From the NCBI RefSeq assembly GCF_029227915.1, contig NC_079883.1, positions 14,756,001 through 14,820,000 on the forward strand: a stretch of 64,000 nt of DNA, in the 5' to 3' direction. This DNA is from Hydractinia symbiolongicarpus. Lineage: Eukaryota > Cnidaria > Hydrozoa > Anthoathecata > Hydractiniidae. Positions 23,078-57,300 of this stretch are shown in pieces. A model generated the notes under the pieces. It saw nothing but the letters and a program-made list of their open reading frames with translations, did not search any database and was not told where the DNA came from. Position 1 is the stretch's first letter. Each line of letters starts with the position of its first letter. The position numbers and the translations under genes were made by a program.

Positions 23078-23795
23078 TGTAAAGTTACGTTAGCTAATTT
23101 GGATTCAAGAGTCCCGATATTTTTACTCTTAGGTCCGAATAAGTCCTGAATAAAAATAGAATTTGTATCTGGAATGTAATTTTTAGATTTCTGAAATAAG
23201 GAAAATTAAGTTCGGGTTCAGCCTAGACGCCTCATATCGTGACTGTAAGAAAATGCATACGCCATCAAAATGGTTATTAACAATTTTCCTACAAATTTAT
23301 CAATTTACATTATCAATTTTTTTATATTTTACAAGTTAGAAGTTGAAAGCACCCTCAACTTCGTAATAAAGGTTCGAGATACACGTAGAAAAAATGCAGA
23401 GGCAGGAAACAAAAATACATGTTCGCAATAGGGAGATAATCAAGAGAGTCTATTGTTGTCTCAATCCTCAATCCAATCCTAGACAACTTTATAGTGCGCC
23501 GGTACCCTATGATTATTTTGTTGTCTAGACAAAGTGATCAGACCAAACGTCTAGTTTTGGCAGTTTTTTATCACTGAAAATGTGACAATGATTGAAATTG
23601 TGGTAACATTAAACTTAAAATCAGACGAACAAGAAACAAAACAGACTTCCTGGTAGTAGTAGACTTGCATTCTCGAAAAAAAAACAGCTGAGTCATTCTC
23701 TGATTCGACTCTATGTGATCGCATATTAACTTTAATGTTCAAAAGCTATTAAACTAAAGAAAACTCTTCTTTCCATGATTAGCCACAAGAAAACA
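23078..23795. other. 3' flank of the receptor kinase gene
   Basis: No gene recognised. It holds the 3' untranslated region and terminator of the minus-strand receptor kinase, whose limits cannot be set by eye. Confidence 0.35.
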
Positions 23796-45350
<21,555 letters not shown>

Positions 45351-48300
45351 GATCGAATAAATTATTTAATCAATTAGTATCTTTTTAAAAATGTAGCGAG
45401 TGGTTTGTTGATGTCATGTTCTTGACGATGTAACATTTGCTTTACAAAGTCTTTTAATGACAACAGTTAAAAAGGTTATTAATTGGTAATTACAATTTGA
45501 AAACACGAGGAAGAACGCTGGAGGAGAGAAAAAAATAAATAACTAAACCAAGACGTAGGCGAAACTAACGAAAAGTTGGAGCAAGCATGACATACGCAAG
45601 ACAATTTTTCGTGTGGCTTGTTTTGTATGGCAAATTTAATTGGCCCGAAATTTATGATTTGTTAACTTTCATAAACACATTTGAATGCGTTGTCGGTGAC
45701 TGATGGATGTTCTTATTTTTCACTCTCAGGGGTGGGGAAGCGTTTTATATAACTTTTCAGCTTTAATATTATTAATAACTTCGACCAGTTATTTTTGCTA
45801 CATGAACTAAACATCTGTTTTTTTAAATGTCGGTTTCGTAGCAGATTAATCATTTTGGTACGGTACATAGGTTTTGCAAAACATGAAACTAGTACATAAT
45901 AACCTTCTCAATTTTGAGGTTAACTCCTATTTCTTTATTCTAATTTGACAGATTCAGGTTTCTCAGGTCGCAAACAATAAAAGTTAATTCCTGGTACAAT
46001 TTGGTTCACAGTCGGTTAAGTAAAAAAAAAAGATTCCGGTTATAGGCATAACCTAAAAAACCTTCCTCGTCATGTTAGCTATTTTTTAGACTTCTTCTGT
46101 ATCTCGTATAGTTTTAATCTGGTAAACATGTAAACATCTTTTCTAATTTTTGTAAGAAATTCGTGTCTAATTTGAATTCCAACTTGCAAGTAAACAACCA
46201 GTTTTAATTAGTGATTTCTTCACATTTTGACTTTATACCAAGTGGTAGTCCTAGATGAATTCTCAGAGTTTTCTTTTTTTTAATTCCTAGGGGGTGCTAA
46301 CCATTACAATTATATATCAAGGGATATTTTTAAATATCAGAAATATCAGGGGATATTCCCAAAATTATTAGTCGTGACAGCCAGGTTCTATAATGAACAA
46401 TTGCGTGGTAATAAATGGCAAAGCTTAACCACGTAACACCCAACAATGATTATTTCTAAAGCAATTCAATATATCTTGTAAATCTATATTAAAAAAAATA
46501 TTCTATTAAAACGTTACGTAAATGATTATAAATTTTATTTTGTTTTTCTTTCTTAGTTTGTGTCACTTGTTTCTTTCTCATTTTCATCACGACGTTATGT
46601 AATGTCAAAATAATTGCTGACATACTGAAAGTAAATTTCGCTGACTAATAACACTATTATCAGTTCGATGACAATAAACACGACAAAAATGATATCGTTC
46701 ATTTTTAAATCTTAATTTCTTCTTTTCGCGTATTGAAACTGTATGATCCATCGAGGCATGATGAAATATCTCAAATTACAAGTAGCAACGGATTAGTTTC
46801 TAACCAGTATGTTAGAAACCAAATATAGAATATCATCGTTCCTCGTGTAATACGAATTGCGCTTGTGGGTGTTTATCACTCTGAAGCCATAGCAACATAA
46901 TCAATACCCATGCCTAATTTAGACAAGGCTCTTAGAATGCTGATGATTTTATTGGCAAACTTTTATCGCGGGCTCCTTTTCTTTTCTCTACTAGGCCTAC
47001 AACGTTTTGGTATTTCAACAAAGCAACAGATTAGATAGATATACATTTTACAATTACGGTTATACTGGAAGAAATAAGGAAACGATTTTGAAAGGATATT
47101 TAAAGGATATTTAAAATCTTGATGACGTTATGTGATTCAGCTAAGTTTTACGTCTTTCTTAAGACACTTGCGGAAACACTAAACTCTAATCACTCCACAA
47201 AAATACAACGTTTAAGTTCTGTATCGAAGTATCATTGCTGACGTCAGCAATATTTAAATGACCGATCTTCATTGTTCTTCTACCTTTTTCACAGGCTTAC
47301 GTCTTATATTAAGACGCTAAGTCAGTATTTATACGGACAATGTTGATATGCACTTTTCTCCTCAAAATAAGCGACTTACGGACGTATCGTAGAAAGGTCG
47401 AAATTGAAATTTCTTTGCTAACCAACAAATATCGGAGTCGAAACGAAACTAAAAAGTAGGAGGATTCTTCGCGATAATATTAGGAATAAGTAAAAAAAAA
47501 ACACGAAACGAACAACAAGGAATTTACGGTATTGCAAAGGGTCAAATAATATATTTTTTACATGAGGGTTCAGCATGTCGTTTTGTCTTGCATTATCAAT
47601 TATTCATAGACGTTCAATAGTTTCATTAATTGAAAATAATGAATGTATATATAAAGATTCTTGCATGGGTACGATGTACGCACTTCGACAAGATCAACTT
47701 CAACAAGACCAAATAGCAATATACTCCCAATACTTGTCGTTATAATATTAAGGGGATTTCAACGTAGGAATACAAAAAGCGAGAAACTGTATTATAATTT
47801 CTCAACAACAAGCACGTTACGCCACAACATCCATATTTTAATGACGTCAATGTTTTAGATTAAATTTATAAAGTCATTGAAGCGCAATCACAACTTTGAG
47901 ATCTAATAACTTGGTATCGGGTGAAAGTTACTGACTTCAGCTTATGCGTTGGTAACTAGGGACAACCTGGAACCAATATGAGACTAATTTATAGATGATG
48001 GATCAACCCACGAACAGGTGAATTGATCATGTTATCAAATAACATTTTTCACCTCCGTCGCCTGTAACCGTTCAGGTGCCATCGCTGACGTCATAAAAAT
48101 TCCTAAAACCTTCTATATTTTCATTGTTTTTCTGTATAATTTTTACAACTCTTTTTTAGAGGATTTGTTCGTTATGACTTTACTTCTTAAAGAAAATGTG
48201 CACTTTTAAATAGGCAAAGCAAGAAATGAATCAGCTATTTTTCTGCTTACAACTTTCCACTCACAAAAACAACCCCCCTTCTGGAAAAGAGGAAAATTGT

Positions 48301-49474
48301 AGACACAGGTCAGCTGACCGCGAGGCAGACTAAAACATTGTCTTTATAACCTTTTTAAATTATTTTTATATTCAGCATAACCTTCTGTATCAACAGTAGC
48401 TAACTAACGAAATATTTCGAAAAATTGAAGTTGGAATTTTATCGTGGATATATTCTATATGCAAATTTTACTACGTTGATAATGCGAGGCATCCAATTTT
48501 TCCGTGTGATAGCTTATCAAATAAGGCTTCGTAATTATGTTTTTCCTCATTGCTTTTTCTCATGTGTGTTTTTATAGTGTGCTGTTATTTTTAAATTTTT
48601 AATGTTCGCCTTAGGCAACGTGAATATATGCACTGTTTTCTTAAGGGATTTCCGCTGCTAACATTCACATATTATCTTAAATTCAATTTTTGTAAATAGC
48701 ATAAAAATAGCGTAGTAAGCCTTTAGCCAATAATATTTATTTGGTAACTATAACAAATACAGCATATCCTCACCTTTAACTCGCAGAGAGTTAAGGTAGC
48801 TACTTTGTCTTATAGCTAGCTAAAAACAGGCAGGTAGGCCTACCTAAAAAATTTCTTTCTGCTTAGAACAAGCCACTGGCTACGTTGTAAAATTACTAGT
48901 TGTAGTTTAACTCGACAATTTAGGGCAGGATTTCGATAAATGTTTCTATGAATTCTAAATTTTTAAGCAACAAACTGCGTTAACCCTAATTAACCTAGGC
49001 TCCTTTTGCCTGTGTAACGCTGAGGAAGAATTGGGCATGCATTGTCCGATGGGTATAAAGTTAATTTGATGACGTCACTGGGATGGAGATTGACTTGTAC
49101 TAAAAAGGGGGCTTATAGTAATCATATGTTTTCTTGAAAGTCCTTGAAGTTCTCAGGTCCTTGCTTAAGAATTAAACTTGAGAGCAAAGTTAAAGTTTTT
49201 CTATCTCCCCATCTTTCCTGGTCGATTTTGAAGAAATCGCACGATAGAAGATAAAGACATGTGTTACACATCGTACATCAGATGTGAACGGGTTAAACGA
49301 AGCAGATGCTCCATTTTAAAAATTGTTTGTAGCTAATTAAACTGCTTCTAATTTTTAGGGATCTCACACAATAAAGCAGCAGCTTTATAATTGCGAAACT
49401 GTGACAGTTTCACCGAGAATGTTATTGTGTATACACCTGCTAAAAGTTCGAAACTAACCGGAAATGTAAACCGG
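45351..49474. other. 4-kb intergenic region upstream of the receptor kinase
   Basis: No gene recognised on either strand. It should contain the promoter of the minus-strand receptor kinase, but no specific site could be assigned. Several GACGTCA/TGACGTCA words (for example near 47240, 47842, 48083 and 49071) resemble CRE-type sites but are not shown to be functional. Confidence 0.4.
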
Positions 49475-51314
49475 TGTCGCGGAAAATAAGTACTCCCCTA
49501 AAAAAGTACTCCCCAGTATTTATTTCCGGGAAAAAGGTACTCCCAAGTATATATTTCCCAGGAAATTGATACTCCCGGGAGTACTCTTATCCTAGGAAAT
49601 AAAGACTCCTTCGGGAAATAAGTACTTCCGGCAGTATAAATTTCCTAGGAAATAAGCACGCTTAAGACATGAAATAGAAATTGAGGGAATTAATTTTTGC
49701 TTATTTGCGGGTTTTCTTTGCCAAGATTTGAACCAGCGAAGTATATTATTTCGAAAAGTTCTTGAAAATTCTTCACAAACCCCTAGGAAAATAAAAGAAA
49801 CTCGTCCCCAATAGGTCAAAACCAGGAAAATTAGCTCACGCAAAATGCAATTTTTCTGATTTTATTTTTTGACCGCGAAAATGGATTCCCCCTCTTAAGT
49901 CAGATTTTGTCAGACTTTTAGACCCCCCTCCCCTATGAAGGCTGCCGTCATATGTGAACGATCCCTAAGTACGAGGGTAAACTGAGCCTTGAAGTATAGT
50001 TTTGACAATAATTATGAATTGTTATGAAAGCTATCACGTGATGTAAAAATATTTCGAAATTTTTTTGATGACGTCGCGATTTGGGGAATTTTTGGTACTG
50101 GGAGAACAATTCGCGATAACTTTTGATCGAATATAAGCCGTCATTATTAATTTCTAGCGAAATTTTCGACTTTTCAGTCGTCTTGTTTTTTTTTTGCCAT
50201 AAACTTGTTTGTGACGAAAGTATTTAATTGATGGCAAAATCATTATGGGAAATGAAAGAATGAAAAAAGAGAAAAATGTTTTCTGTGAAGAATGATTAGT
50301 GTTATCCGACATCACAAAAACTCAACATAATAAAGATAAAGAATAAAAGAAAAACGAAATAAAAACTACTTTAATGCATAATAATTGTTAAAATTTCGCA
50401 GTGTAAAAATCAAACAAGTTGCGAAAAAAATCAAAACTAAAGTCAGATAAAAAAGGGAAATTTACAATCAAATCTTACTCTTTTTCAATTGTTGCTCTTT
50501 AGCTCAAAAAGGGGTGGGGCAGTTTTGTCTTGAACAGGTTTGGCTTCTGACCATTTTGAAAAATAGTCAATCAATACAATTAAGTGTTTGTAGCCATTCA
50601 TTTCGGGTAGATTGCATATATCCACCCCAACTTGTTGCATAACATTTGAATCGACATGGATACTTTGAAGTTCAGATGAGATCTTCTTGACTATTTTCCC
50701 TTGTTTTTGGCATTTTTGACAAGTTCGAATATAGTTTTTAACATCATCGACCATACCATGCCAATAAAATCTCTCGGATACTTTTTGGTAGGTCGAGTCG
50801 CGTCCTCTATGACCACTCATTGCCACTGACTCGACAGTTTCATTGATGCCCTCGTGTATGTCGTGAATGATGACATTTTTTCTTTGATTTTCAAAAATAA
50901 CTCTTCTGGTCCCTTTAAACGTCAGATGACCATCAACAATTGAAAAGTTTTTACTCGATTTCCTAAAGTTACTTTTGTCTCCTTTTTTTTTATATGAGCA
51001 GGGTACTGCCCATTTCTAATATAATTCTCAATATCTTGCAATTTCACATGCTTATTCGTCGACATGTTGATTAAAATTAAGAAGCTTGAATAACATAAAC
51101 ATTCGAATTTTTTCATACACATGCAATGGAGAGTCTTCTTCTGGGAGTGCTTTTTTCCTAGGAAAAAAGTACTCCGTAGCTTTAATCGGGGGAGTACTTA
51201 TTTCCTAGAGGGAGTACTTTTTTCCCAGGATAAAAGTACTCCGGGAGTATTTATTTCCGGGAAATAAGTACTCCGGGAGTACTTTTTTTCAGGGAGTACT
51301 TATTTTCTGCTACA
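49475..51314 (-). mobile_element. Ginger1-like DNA transposon, 1.84 kb, with CCGG duplication
   Basis: Seen: left terminus TGTCGCGGAAAATAAGTACT, right terminus AGTACTTATTTTCTGCTACA, and CCGG directly on both sides (49471-49474 and 51315-51318). Long inverted subterminal arrays repeat a GGAAATAAGTACTCCC unit (about 49475-49660 and 51140-51314). Between them, on the minus strand, lies a broken gene with an H2C2 zinc finger and integrase core. Known: Ginger elements are cut-and-paste transposons with an integrase related to Ty3/Gypsy integrases, TG...CA-type termini and 4-bp target duplications. Inferred: a Ginger1-type copy with an internal deletion and frameshift. Confidence 0.82.
50485..51065 (-). 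pseudogene. Ginger/KRBA2-type integrase gene, frameshifted and truncated
   Basis: Seen on the minus strand: a start near 51065 reads MSTNKHVKLQDIENYIRNGQ. The frame then shifts by one base in a T run at about 50940-50950, and reading resumes to the stop at 50485. The second part holds the H2C2 zinc finger (GHRGRDSTYQKVSERFYWHG, then IRTCQKCQ) and the start of the catalytic core (VGVDICNLPEMNGYKHLIVL, then DYFSKWSEAKP), which includes the first catalytic aspartate (VDI). The second Asp and the Glu are missing because the frame ends early. Known: this layout matches Ginger integrases and their domesticated vertebrate relatives such as KRBA2 and GIN1. Inferred: non-functional in this copy. Confidence 0.82.
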
Positions 51315-51318
51315 CCGG

Positions 51319-51873
51319 AAATACGCGCATAAAAAGCGCCCGCAAAAAATAATACTCAAAAGGTATACCGAAGGACTTACTCAGGCTTATAGACAAGTAA
51401 TTTTCTCTCCGTGATTGCTAAACGAAAAAAAACAGAACAAATCACCATTGTCTGGAAAAGGTTGGCAGAAGTTTTTTATTCTGCTTTAATAAAAAAAGAA
51501 ATCTCTAACTGTTTACTTTTGCTTTTTGCTTTCTTTAACTTTTATCAAATTGAGATTTAAATTTTTTTTTCATGCTGTAAAATATAAAAACCAAACCAAA
51601 ACTAATAGTATGGATTTTAATACGATTGATTCGCAGCTGGTGTCTTTTAGTTTCATTTTGTCTAAATCGAAAATTTTGGAACAAAAAAAAATGATAAACA
51701 AAAAGATAAAACACAAAGAAAAGAATGTTTTTTTTGTTTCATGTATAGACAGATGGTTTTCATAGTTTTACATGCGGAAATAAATGATAGCTTTATATTA
51801 TTTATGCAAGGGTCGTAGAAGGTCCAAGAATATTTACATTGCTTCGAGGAAGGTACTTCAAACCAGTTTAGCT
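51319..51873. other. 5' flank of GPCR copy 2
   Basis: AT-rich sequence between the Ginger element and the second GPCR. An in-frame upstream ATG at 51784 would add 30 codons, but the paralogue at 16368 has no equivalent, so the start is placed at 51874. Confidence 0.5.
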
Positions 51874-52812
51874 ATGGAAAAAGTCGAGGAATTTGAAACA
51901 GCAATGCTTATAGTCATCGTGGTACTGATCGTCTTCGCCACGATTTTTAACCTGGTTATCATTACGGCTTTAACAAGAAGCTACCATCGAAGAAAATATC
52001 GCGATTACATTTTAATATCGGCTTCTTTTTGTGATTTGACCAGAATTCTTCTTGTTGGTTCACTCGAAGTTCGTGGTTTATCTGATCATGAATTTTTACA
52101 CGGACGAGGACTGTGCATTTCAGAAGCATTTTTTATGTATTTTTTTGAGTTTTCTTCCATTTGTCATATCTTTGCGTTGGCAATTGATAGATATCTATGC
52201 AGTATCAAACAAAATTATGCACTTGTGCTTTACACAAAAACATTATACATTCCACTCAGTTTATTTCTGATTTACGGTTATGCGTTCCTGTGGTCTGTTT
52301 TACCAGTATTCGGTTTGGGGAGGTATGACAAACAGAGTGGGAATGTTCAATGTGGGTTAGTTCCGTATAAAAATTCATTGGGTAAAATATACATGACTCT
52401 GGTTTTAACTTTCGTCTTTGTGTTGCCTATTTCAATAATTTGCTTTACAGCACTTAAGATTATGAAACATATTAGAACGAACTTCAACAGCAGAGTGTCG
52501 TGTATATCTAGAGCTTCCACCAAAAGTATATCACAAGTCGACTACATCACAGAGGATATAGTCCAAGTACGTCTAGTAATAGCAACAACTATTACATTTG
52601 TTTTGACGTGGTTACCTTATGACGTGATATTAGCACATGAAGTTTACAAGGGTGAAAGTGCTAACGAATACGTGGAAGTGACAATGACAGTCATTGGTCA
52701 AACATCTGCGTTAATTATGCCGCTTATTTATATCGTCCTTTACAAAGATTTGAGAAGAACTATTCGCACAATGAAGAGGAAAGCAAACAACTTTTTTGGC
52801 GACCATGAATAA
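51874..52812 (+). CDS. Rhodopsin-class (class A) GPCR, copy 2
   Basis: Intronless 312-codon frame starting MEKVEEFETAM, nearly identical to the minus-strand copy at 15433-16368. Conserved: TM2 aspartate (CDLTRIL), DRY, the cysteine before TM3, VQC in loop 2, TWLPYD in TM6 and MPLIY in TM7. Differences cluster in the first extracellular loop and top of TM3 (SDHEFLHGRGLCISEAFFMY), in extracellular loop 3 (EVYKGES) and in the C-terminal tail, which ends NNFFGDHE. Membrane-spanning segments are almost unchanged. Inferred: recent duplication with change concentrated on the outer face, which could alter ligand specificity. The ligand is unknown. A longer start at 51784 is possible but has no counterpart in the other copy. 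Confidence 0.92.
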   Translation: MEKVEEFETAMLIVIVVLIVFATIFNLVIITALTRSYHRRKYRDYILISASFCDLTRILLVGSLEVRGLSDHEFLHGRGLCISEAFFMYFFEFSSICHIFALAIDRYLCSIKQNYALVLYTKTLYIPLSLFLIYGYAFLWSVLPVFGLGRYDKQSGNVQCGLVPYKNSLGKIYMTLVLTFVFVLPISIICFTALKIMKHIRTNFNSRVSCISRASTKSISQVDYITEDIVQVRLVIATTITFVLTWLPYDVILAHEVYKGESANEYVEVTMTVIGQTSALIMPLIYIVLYKDLRRTIRTMKRKANNFFGDHE

Positions 52813-54103
52813 TGCTTATTAAATGCAAAACTACAATGTTGATAAAAGTGTGTAGTCAGTTTTAAACTTCGTAATGTTTTGACAAAACATTTTTGAAACA
52901 CTGCCACTGTATAAAGTTCGTAATTAAATGACAGCACAATAAGATTTTATTCTTTGGATAGGAACGCTACAAACATCATTCGTATATTTAAGCATGTGAA
53001 TCTGTATATCCTCATTTCATAACACCAATGCAAATAACGTTATTCTTGTACAAGATATTCCAGAAAAGAAAATATGCGAAAAGATGTGTACACCGCTAAT
53101 AAGATACTCATCTTTAAGACCAAAATCTTTACTTTTTTATTTCGCGATGGGTCCTCAAATTTTTGAGCACTGCTTTTACTGTGTATTCTTTTAGTGAGTA
53201 ATGACCAAACGTGCATGGATCGTGCTAATACGAAATTTTTAAGATACAAATAACAAATGCGATATATTCATACTGACTTTGTTGTGATCGCGTAATAAAC
53301 CAATCACGAGCCATGATTTTTTTTTAATAATCAATTTTCAATTTTTTGCAGCCTGAACATGCTGACAAAGAAAGATGAGAGCTAGGGTTGCAACGACCAT
53401 TTTTGATGTTGTGGTGTTGAGAATTGCTTGTCTCTTTTTGTTGACCTTTTTTGTCCTCTAAAAGTTTTCTATTTCTTTAATATTTGTTTTTTATATATTT
53501 TTACATGTTAAGTTTTTTAGCCATGTATGAATGTTAACCAAATCAAAAATTAAGATTTGTCTACAAAGATCTCCTAAAACGTTGCCTACATTTTATTAAA
53601 CCTGCTTGTTTTTATTAAAAAATAATATACCTTGAATAATATTTACAAAAGTTGATCTTTGCTTCTGAAGGCGCGCAGTGCTCAATAAAATAAGAATCGC
53701 CTTACACAATGCAATAGTGTTATACAACACTATTGCATGGTATAAAGGGATTTAGTGATATTTGGGATTAAAAAATAACTATTTTTAACTGCATCTTACA
53801 TTTAAGCAATGGTGTTAAGAGAATCATAACTTTCGGTTGCTAAATTGTAGTAGAATGTAGCAAAATACGATGAAAACCGGCTAAAACAACCACCTCTATA
53901 AGACGGACAGCTGTACTTGGAACGGATAAATCTTCCGCTAAACTCTTATAAAATTCTTAGTAAAACAGACACTCATATATCCGACAGACAATTTTTTTGC
54001 GCTAAATAAAGTTTTCCACTATAACGACAAATAATATTCTTCAATATTTTCTATTTAAGACATTTTATTATCATCATAATAAACCGAAAATCTCTCTAAA
54101 ACG
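52813..54103. other. Intergenic with a perfect hairpin and a transposon flank
   Basis: No gene recognised. The 13-bp stem ATGCAATAGTGTT / AACACTATTGCAT (53709-53738) forms a perfect hairpin with a 4-base loop. From about 53880, words such as CTATAAGACGGACA and CATATATCCGACAG continue beyond the nested MITE as TTTATAAAGCGGACA, suggesting a pogo-like host element interrupted by it. Confidence 0.5.
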
Positions 54104-54212
54104 CAACCTCGTTCCCAGGGCATTTTGCTTTGTTGATGAAGTTGATAGCGGCGAAAAGTTGGCCACTTCGTAATAACGGCTCAAGGGCCACAAGACCCCG
54201 GGGACAAGGTTG
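54104..54212. mobile_element. 109-bp MITE, inverted copy of the one at 13059
   Basis: Ends CAACCTCGTTCCCAGGG and CGGGGACAAGGTTG. The internal TTGATGAAGTTGATAGCGGC block is the reverse complement of the copy near 13120. Flanks TCTAAAAC (54095-54102) and TCTAAAGC (54213-54220) match at 7 of 8 positions. Confidence 0.75.
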
Positions 54213-54388
54213 TCTAAAGCAGACATCTTTATAAAGCGGACAATTTTTTTGCAATGATTGTGGCCGCTTTATTGAAATTCCACTGTACAATAATTAATGA
54301 GAATAGTTCTAAAGCGAGTCTTGAAAATTATTTACAACCATGGAAGTAGCTAACTACTTAATGTCACAAATAAAATTACACCAAAACT

Positions 54389-57300
54389 TCAATTCTTCTT
54401 GCAGATAAAGTAGAATTCTGTGTCACATGAATTATCATTCCATTTGCCTTTTAGATCAATGGAAACGCAATCTTCGTTATTTAAGTTGTTCGGTTCGCCA
54501 CTTGCCCAGTTAAGATAATCTGTTTTTGTTCCATCAACCCAGCGAAAATGACGTTCAAGGTTGATGTCGTGAAGGCCAATGCTGGCTCCATGATAGCCAG
54601 AAGATATATTTCTAAATAAATTGATATAGAAATTGATGTTCTTTTTAATATTGCTAAGTATAGAAATTTAAATAAGTAACTTCTTTACCCATATAAACTA
54701 TGCAATTTGTTAGTGATGAATGTATTTTCTTCATTAGAGTGAATACTTGTCAGTTTCGCTCCTGACAAGTCGCAAAAATTTGCGGCGTCTTTCCATTTTT
54801 TACGTTCACGGGAAAAGTAATACGAAGTACCGTTTTCGTACTGTGTCCAAAGATAACCTAAATTTAAAAAGCTTTTTAACAATTCACGAAAATATGGATT
54901 GTATGGTACAATTAAGTTACTATTTCCCGAGTTTTTTTTCACAAAAGTTGCAACACCACCAATTTTACGTACCTGAGAAGTTTTTATGTTCTTCAAATGT
55001 CTTCTTTATTGAATAGATCTATAAACACAGCGTGAAGCAATTAATTGTAGCCTGTTAATTTTAATCAATTGAAAATTAAATTTTATTTTTTACAAGGGCT
55101 ATGTTTGTTATAAAATATAAGTTTGCTATTCCATTTCAATCGTTGTATTTTGCAGAACTTTGGTAAGATGTTTTCGAATAATCAATGAAAAATGTATAAT
55201 TTCCAACCCTGGAAAAAATATATTGAGAATTTCGTTCGGATCTCTCCCTTTCTCCCAAGGTCAATGTTGAAGTTGAAATATGCTTAGCTGATGCTAACAG
55301 AAATACTCGTGAAATCGTTGACTTTGGGTTAAAGGGGGAATATAACAAGAGATTATGACATCGTGGAAATTTTGTGCATCAGAACGTGTTTTATAAGGCA
55401 ATAAAGATAAAAGCAATAGAAAAATCAGCAAAATCAACATCAGTTTGATACATATACTTACTTTTTTAAATAATTTCTCTAAGTCCATAGTGAAATTTTC
55501 TAAACATTATTAGTACAAAATTTATCAAACAAGTTAATTTACTGACATTACATTCTCTGTTAAATCCAAAAACGAAAGATCTCTTATCAATGTGCAACAT
55601 ATTTCGGTACTACTTTAAAGGAACATTGACCTCTTATTCTCAATTATGCTGGCTAGCAACATTACCCAACAACAGGGAACATAACATTCAACTCGTAGAA
55701 ATAAAAATATAAAAAACACTTATAAAATTATGTGGCTTACTTTTGATTTGTTCAGTTTGGTTCTGCATTTTATTAATCTAAATGAAATTCTGATCATATC
55801 GAAAGAGTCGAATTAGCAAAATATTCTTAAAAAAAGACCCATTGTGAAGTAAACAAATCAAGTGTGTTAATGAAATTAGCAGTTTCCATCATTAAAAAAT
55901 AAGAAAAAAGGAGAAGTAAAAAGTGAGAATGGGCGTCGAACAGTTTTAAAAATTGGTCTAATTGGTTAATTTAATTGTTGTTGATACTTGATATAAAATA
56001 TATTTACTTTATCAAATATATTTTATGTTCAAGTTTTATCACTTTATTTTATAATTTTTCTAAAATTTAATACGCAAATTGTTTTACAAAACATAGTATT
56101 TAAAGATACATACGATGTCCTTGAATTTGTTTTCAGCTTTCGAAAAGTTACCTAAAATGGCAAACGTAGTTACTCTTAAGATATAGTAAAGTCTAACCAA
56201 TCGCAACAATTAAATTCTGCTATTAATTTAAAAAAAGTTGGAACTCCCAAAATTTTAATAAAAAGTGGTATTTACTCACAATGTTAATTACGAAGTTAAA
56301 ACTTCCTCAAAAGCTCAGGTTTTACTACCACTTTTCATTGCAAAGCCATACTCTGAAATTCCGTTGCATTAGTTAGAACTTACTCACAATTTCAGTTTTT
56401 GATTTAGAGATTGACCAATATTTTAGTTACAAACTTAGATTTTTACTCATAATTTTAGTAATTAAAGTAATTTGCTAAGTTTGGCACTTACTGACAATTT
56501 CGAACTGCAACTTCTTCACATTTTCTATCTGCAGAGTAAAAAATAAAGTATTAACACAATTGTTTCTAATGTTAAAAAATCTGGTAAAAAAATTATAAAT
56601 GGAACAAGTCACGCGTTTGCAAATTCAAATATAAATGTATTTTATTCACCAAATACAATGCAAGAAAATTCTACCGAAGAAGTCTTTTGACATAATCACA
56701 TTTAGCAACTTAGATTAACATTTGCTGGACGTTTCCGTTAAAAGAAAGAATATGCTTACCATAAATTTGAGCCCATTTATGTCAAGTGCAGTATCTTCGA
56801 ATTTCTTATGTAAGATTTTAATCTAAGTCAAAGAAGAAAAGAAACACTACTGAATACTTATCTTAGTGAGCAAATAAAAGTTTTGTAAAATATTAAAATG
56901 TCACCTCTGTATCTTGTTTGTCGACTTTCTTCTTTATAAGTTCTAAAATTTGATAGTTAAATTTCAATTCACTTCGTTCCGCAGAAATCTTCTTACCAAA
57001 ATAAGTGTTATGAAAAGTCGCCACATTTCAGACGTAAATAAGAGATATTTTCTAAATTTTTATAATTCCCTTTCCCGCCCTAATAAAATTAATAGAGTTA
57101 AGGGATACTGCGCATATACGTTATGATGAATTGCTTTCTGTTATTCGATATTTATCAATACTCGACTGAAGCTAAAGTTTTACATCCCCAGAGTTTTAAT
57201 TACATTAAAGTTTATTTTACTTATCTACCTGTACAAATGTAATGTAAATAAATAAAAATCAAACCTGTCTGGTTAATCATTTTTGTCAAATTCTTTAGCT

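Noticed and set aside
51784-51873. Thirty extra N-terminal codons on GPCR copy 2
   Set aside because: They have no counterpart in copy 1 and precede the conserved MEKVEEF start. Kept only as a remote alternative.
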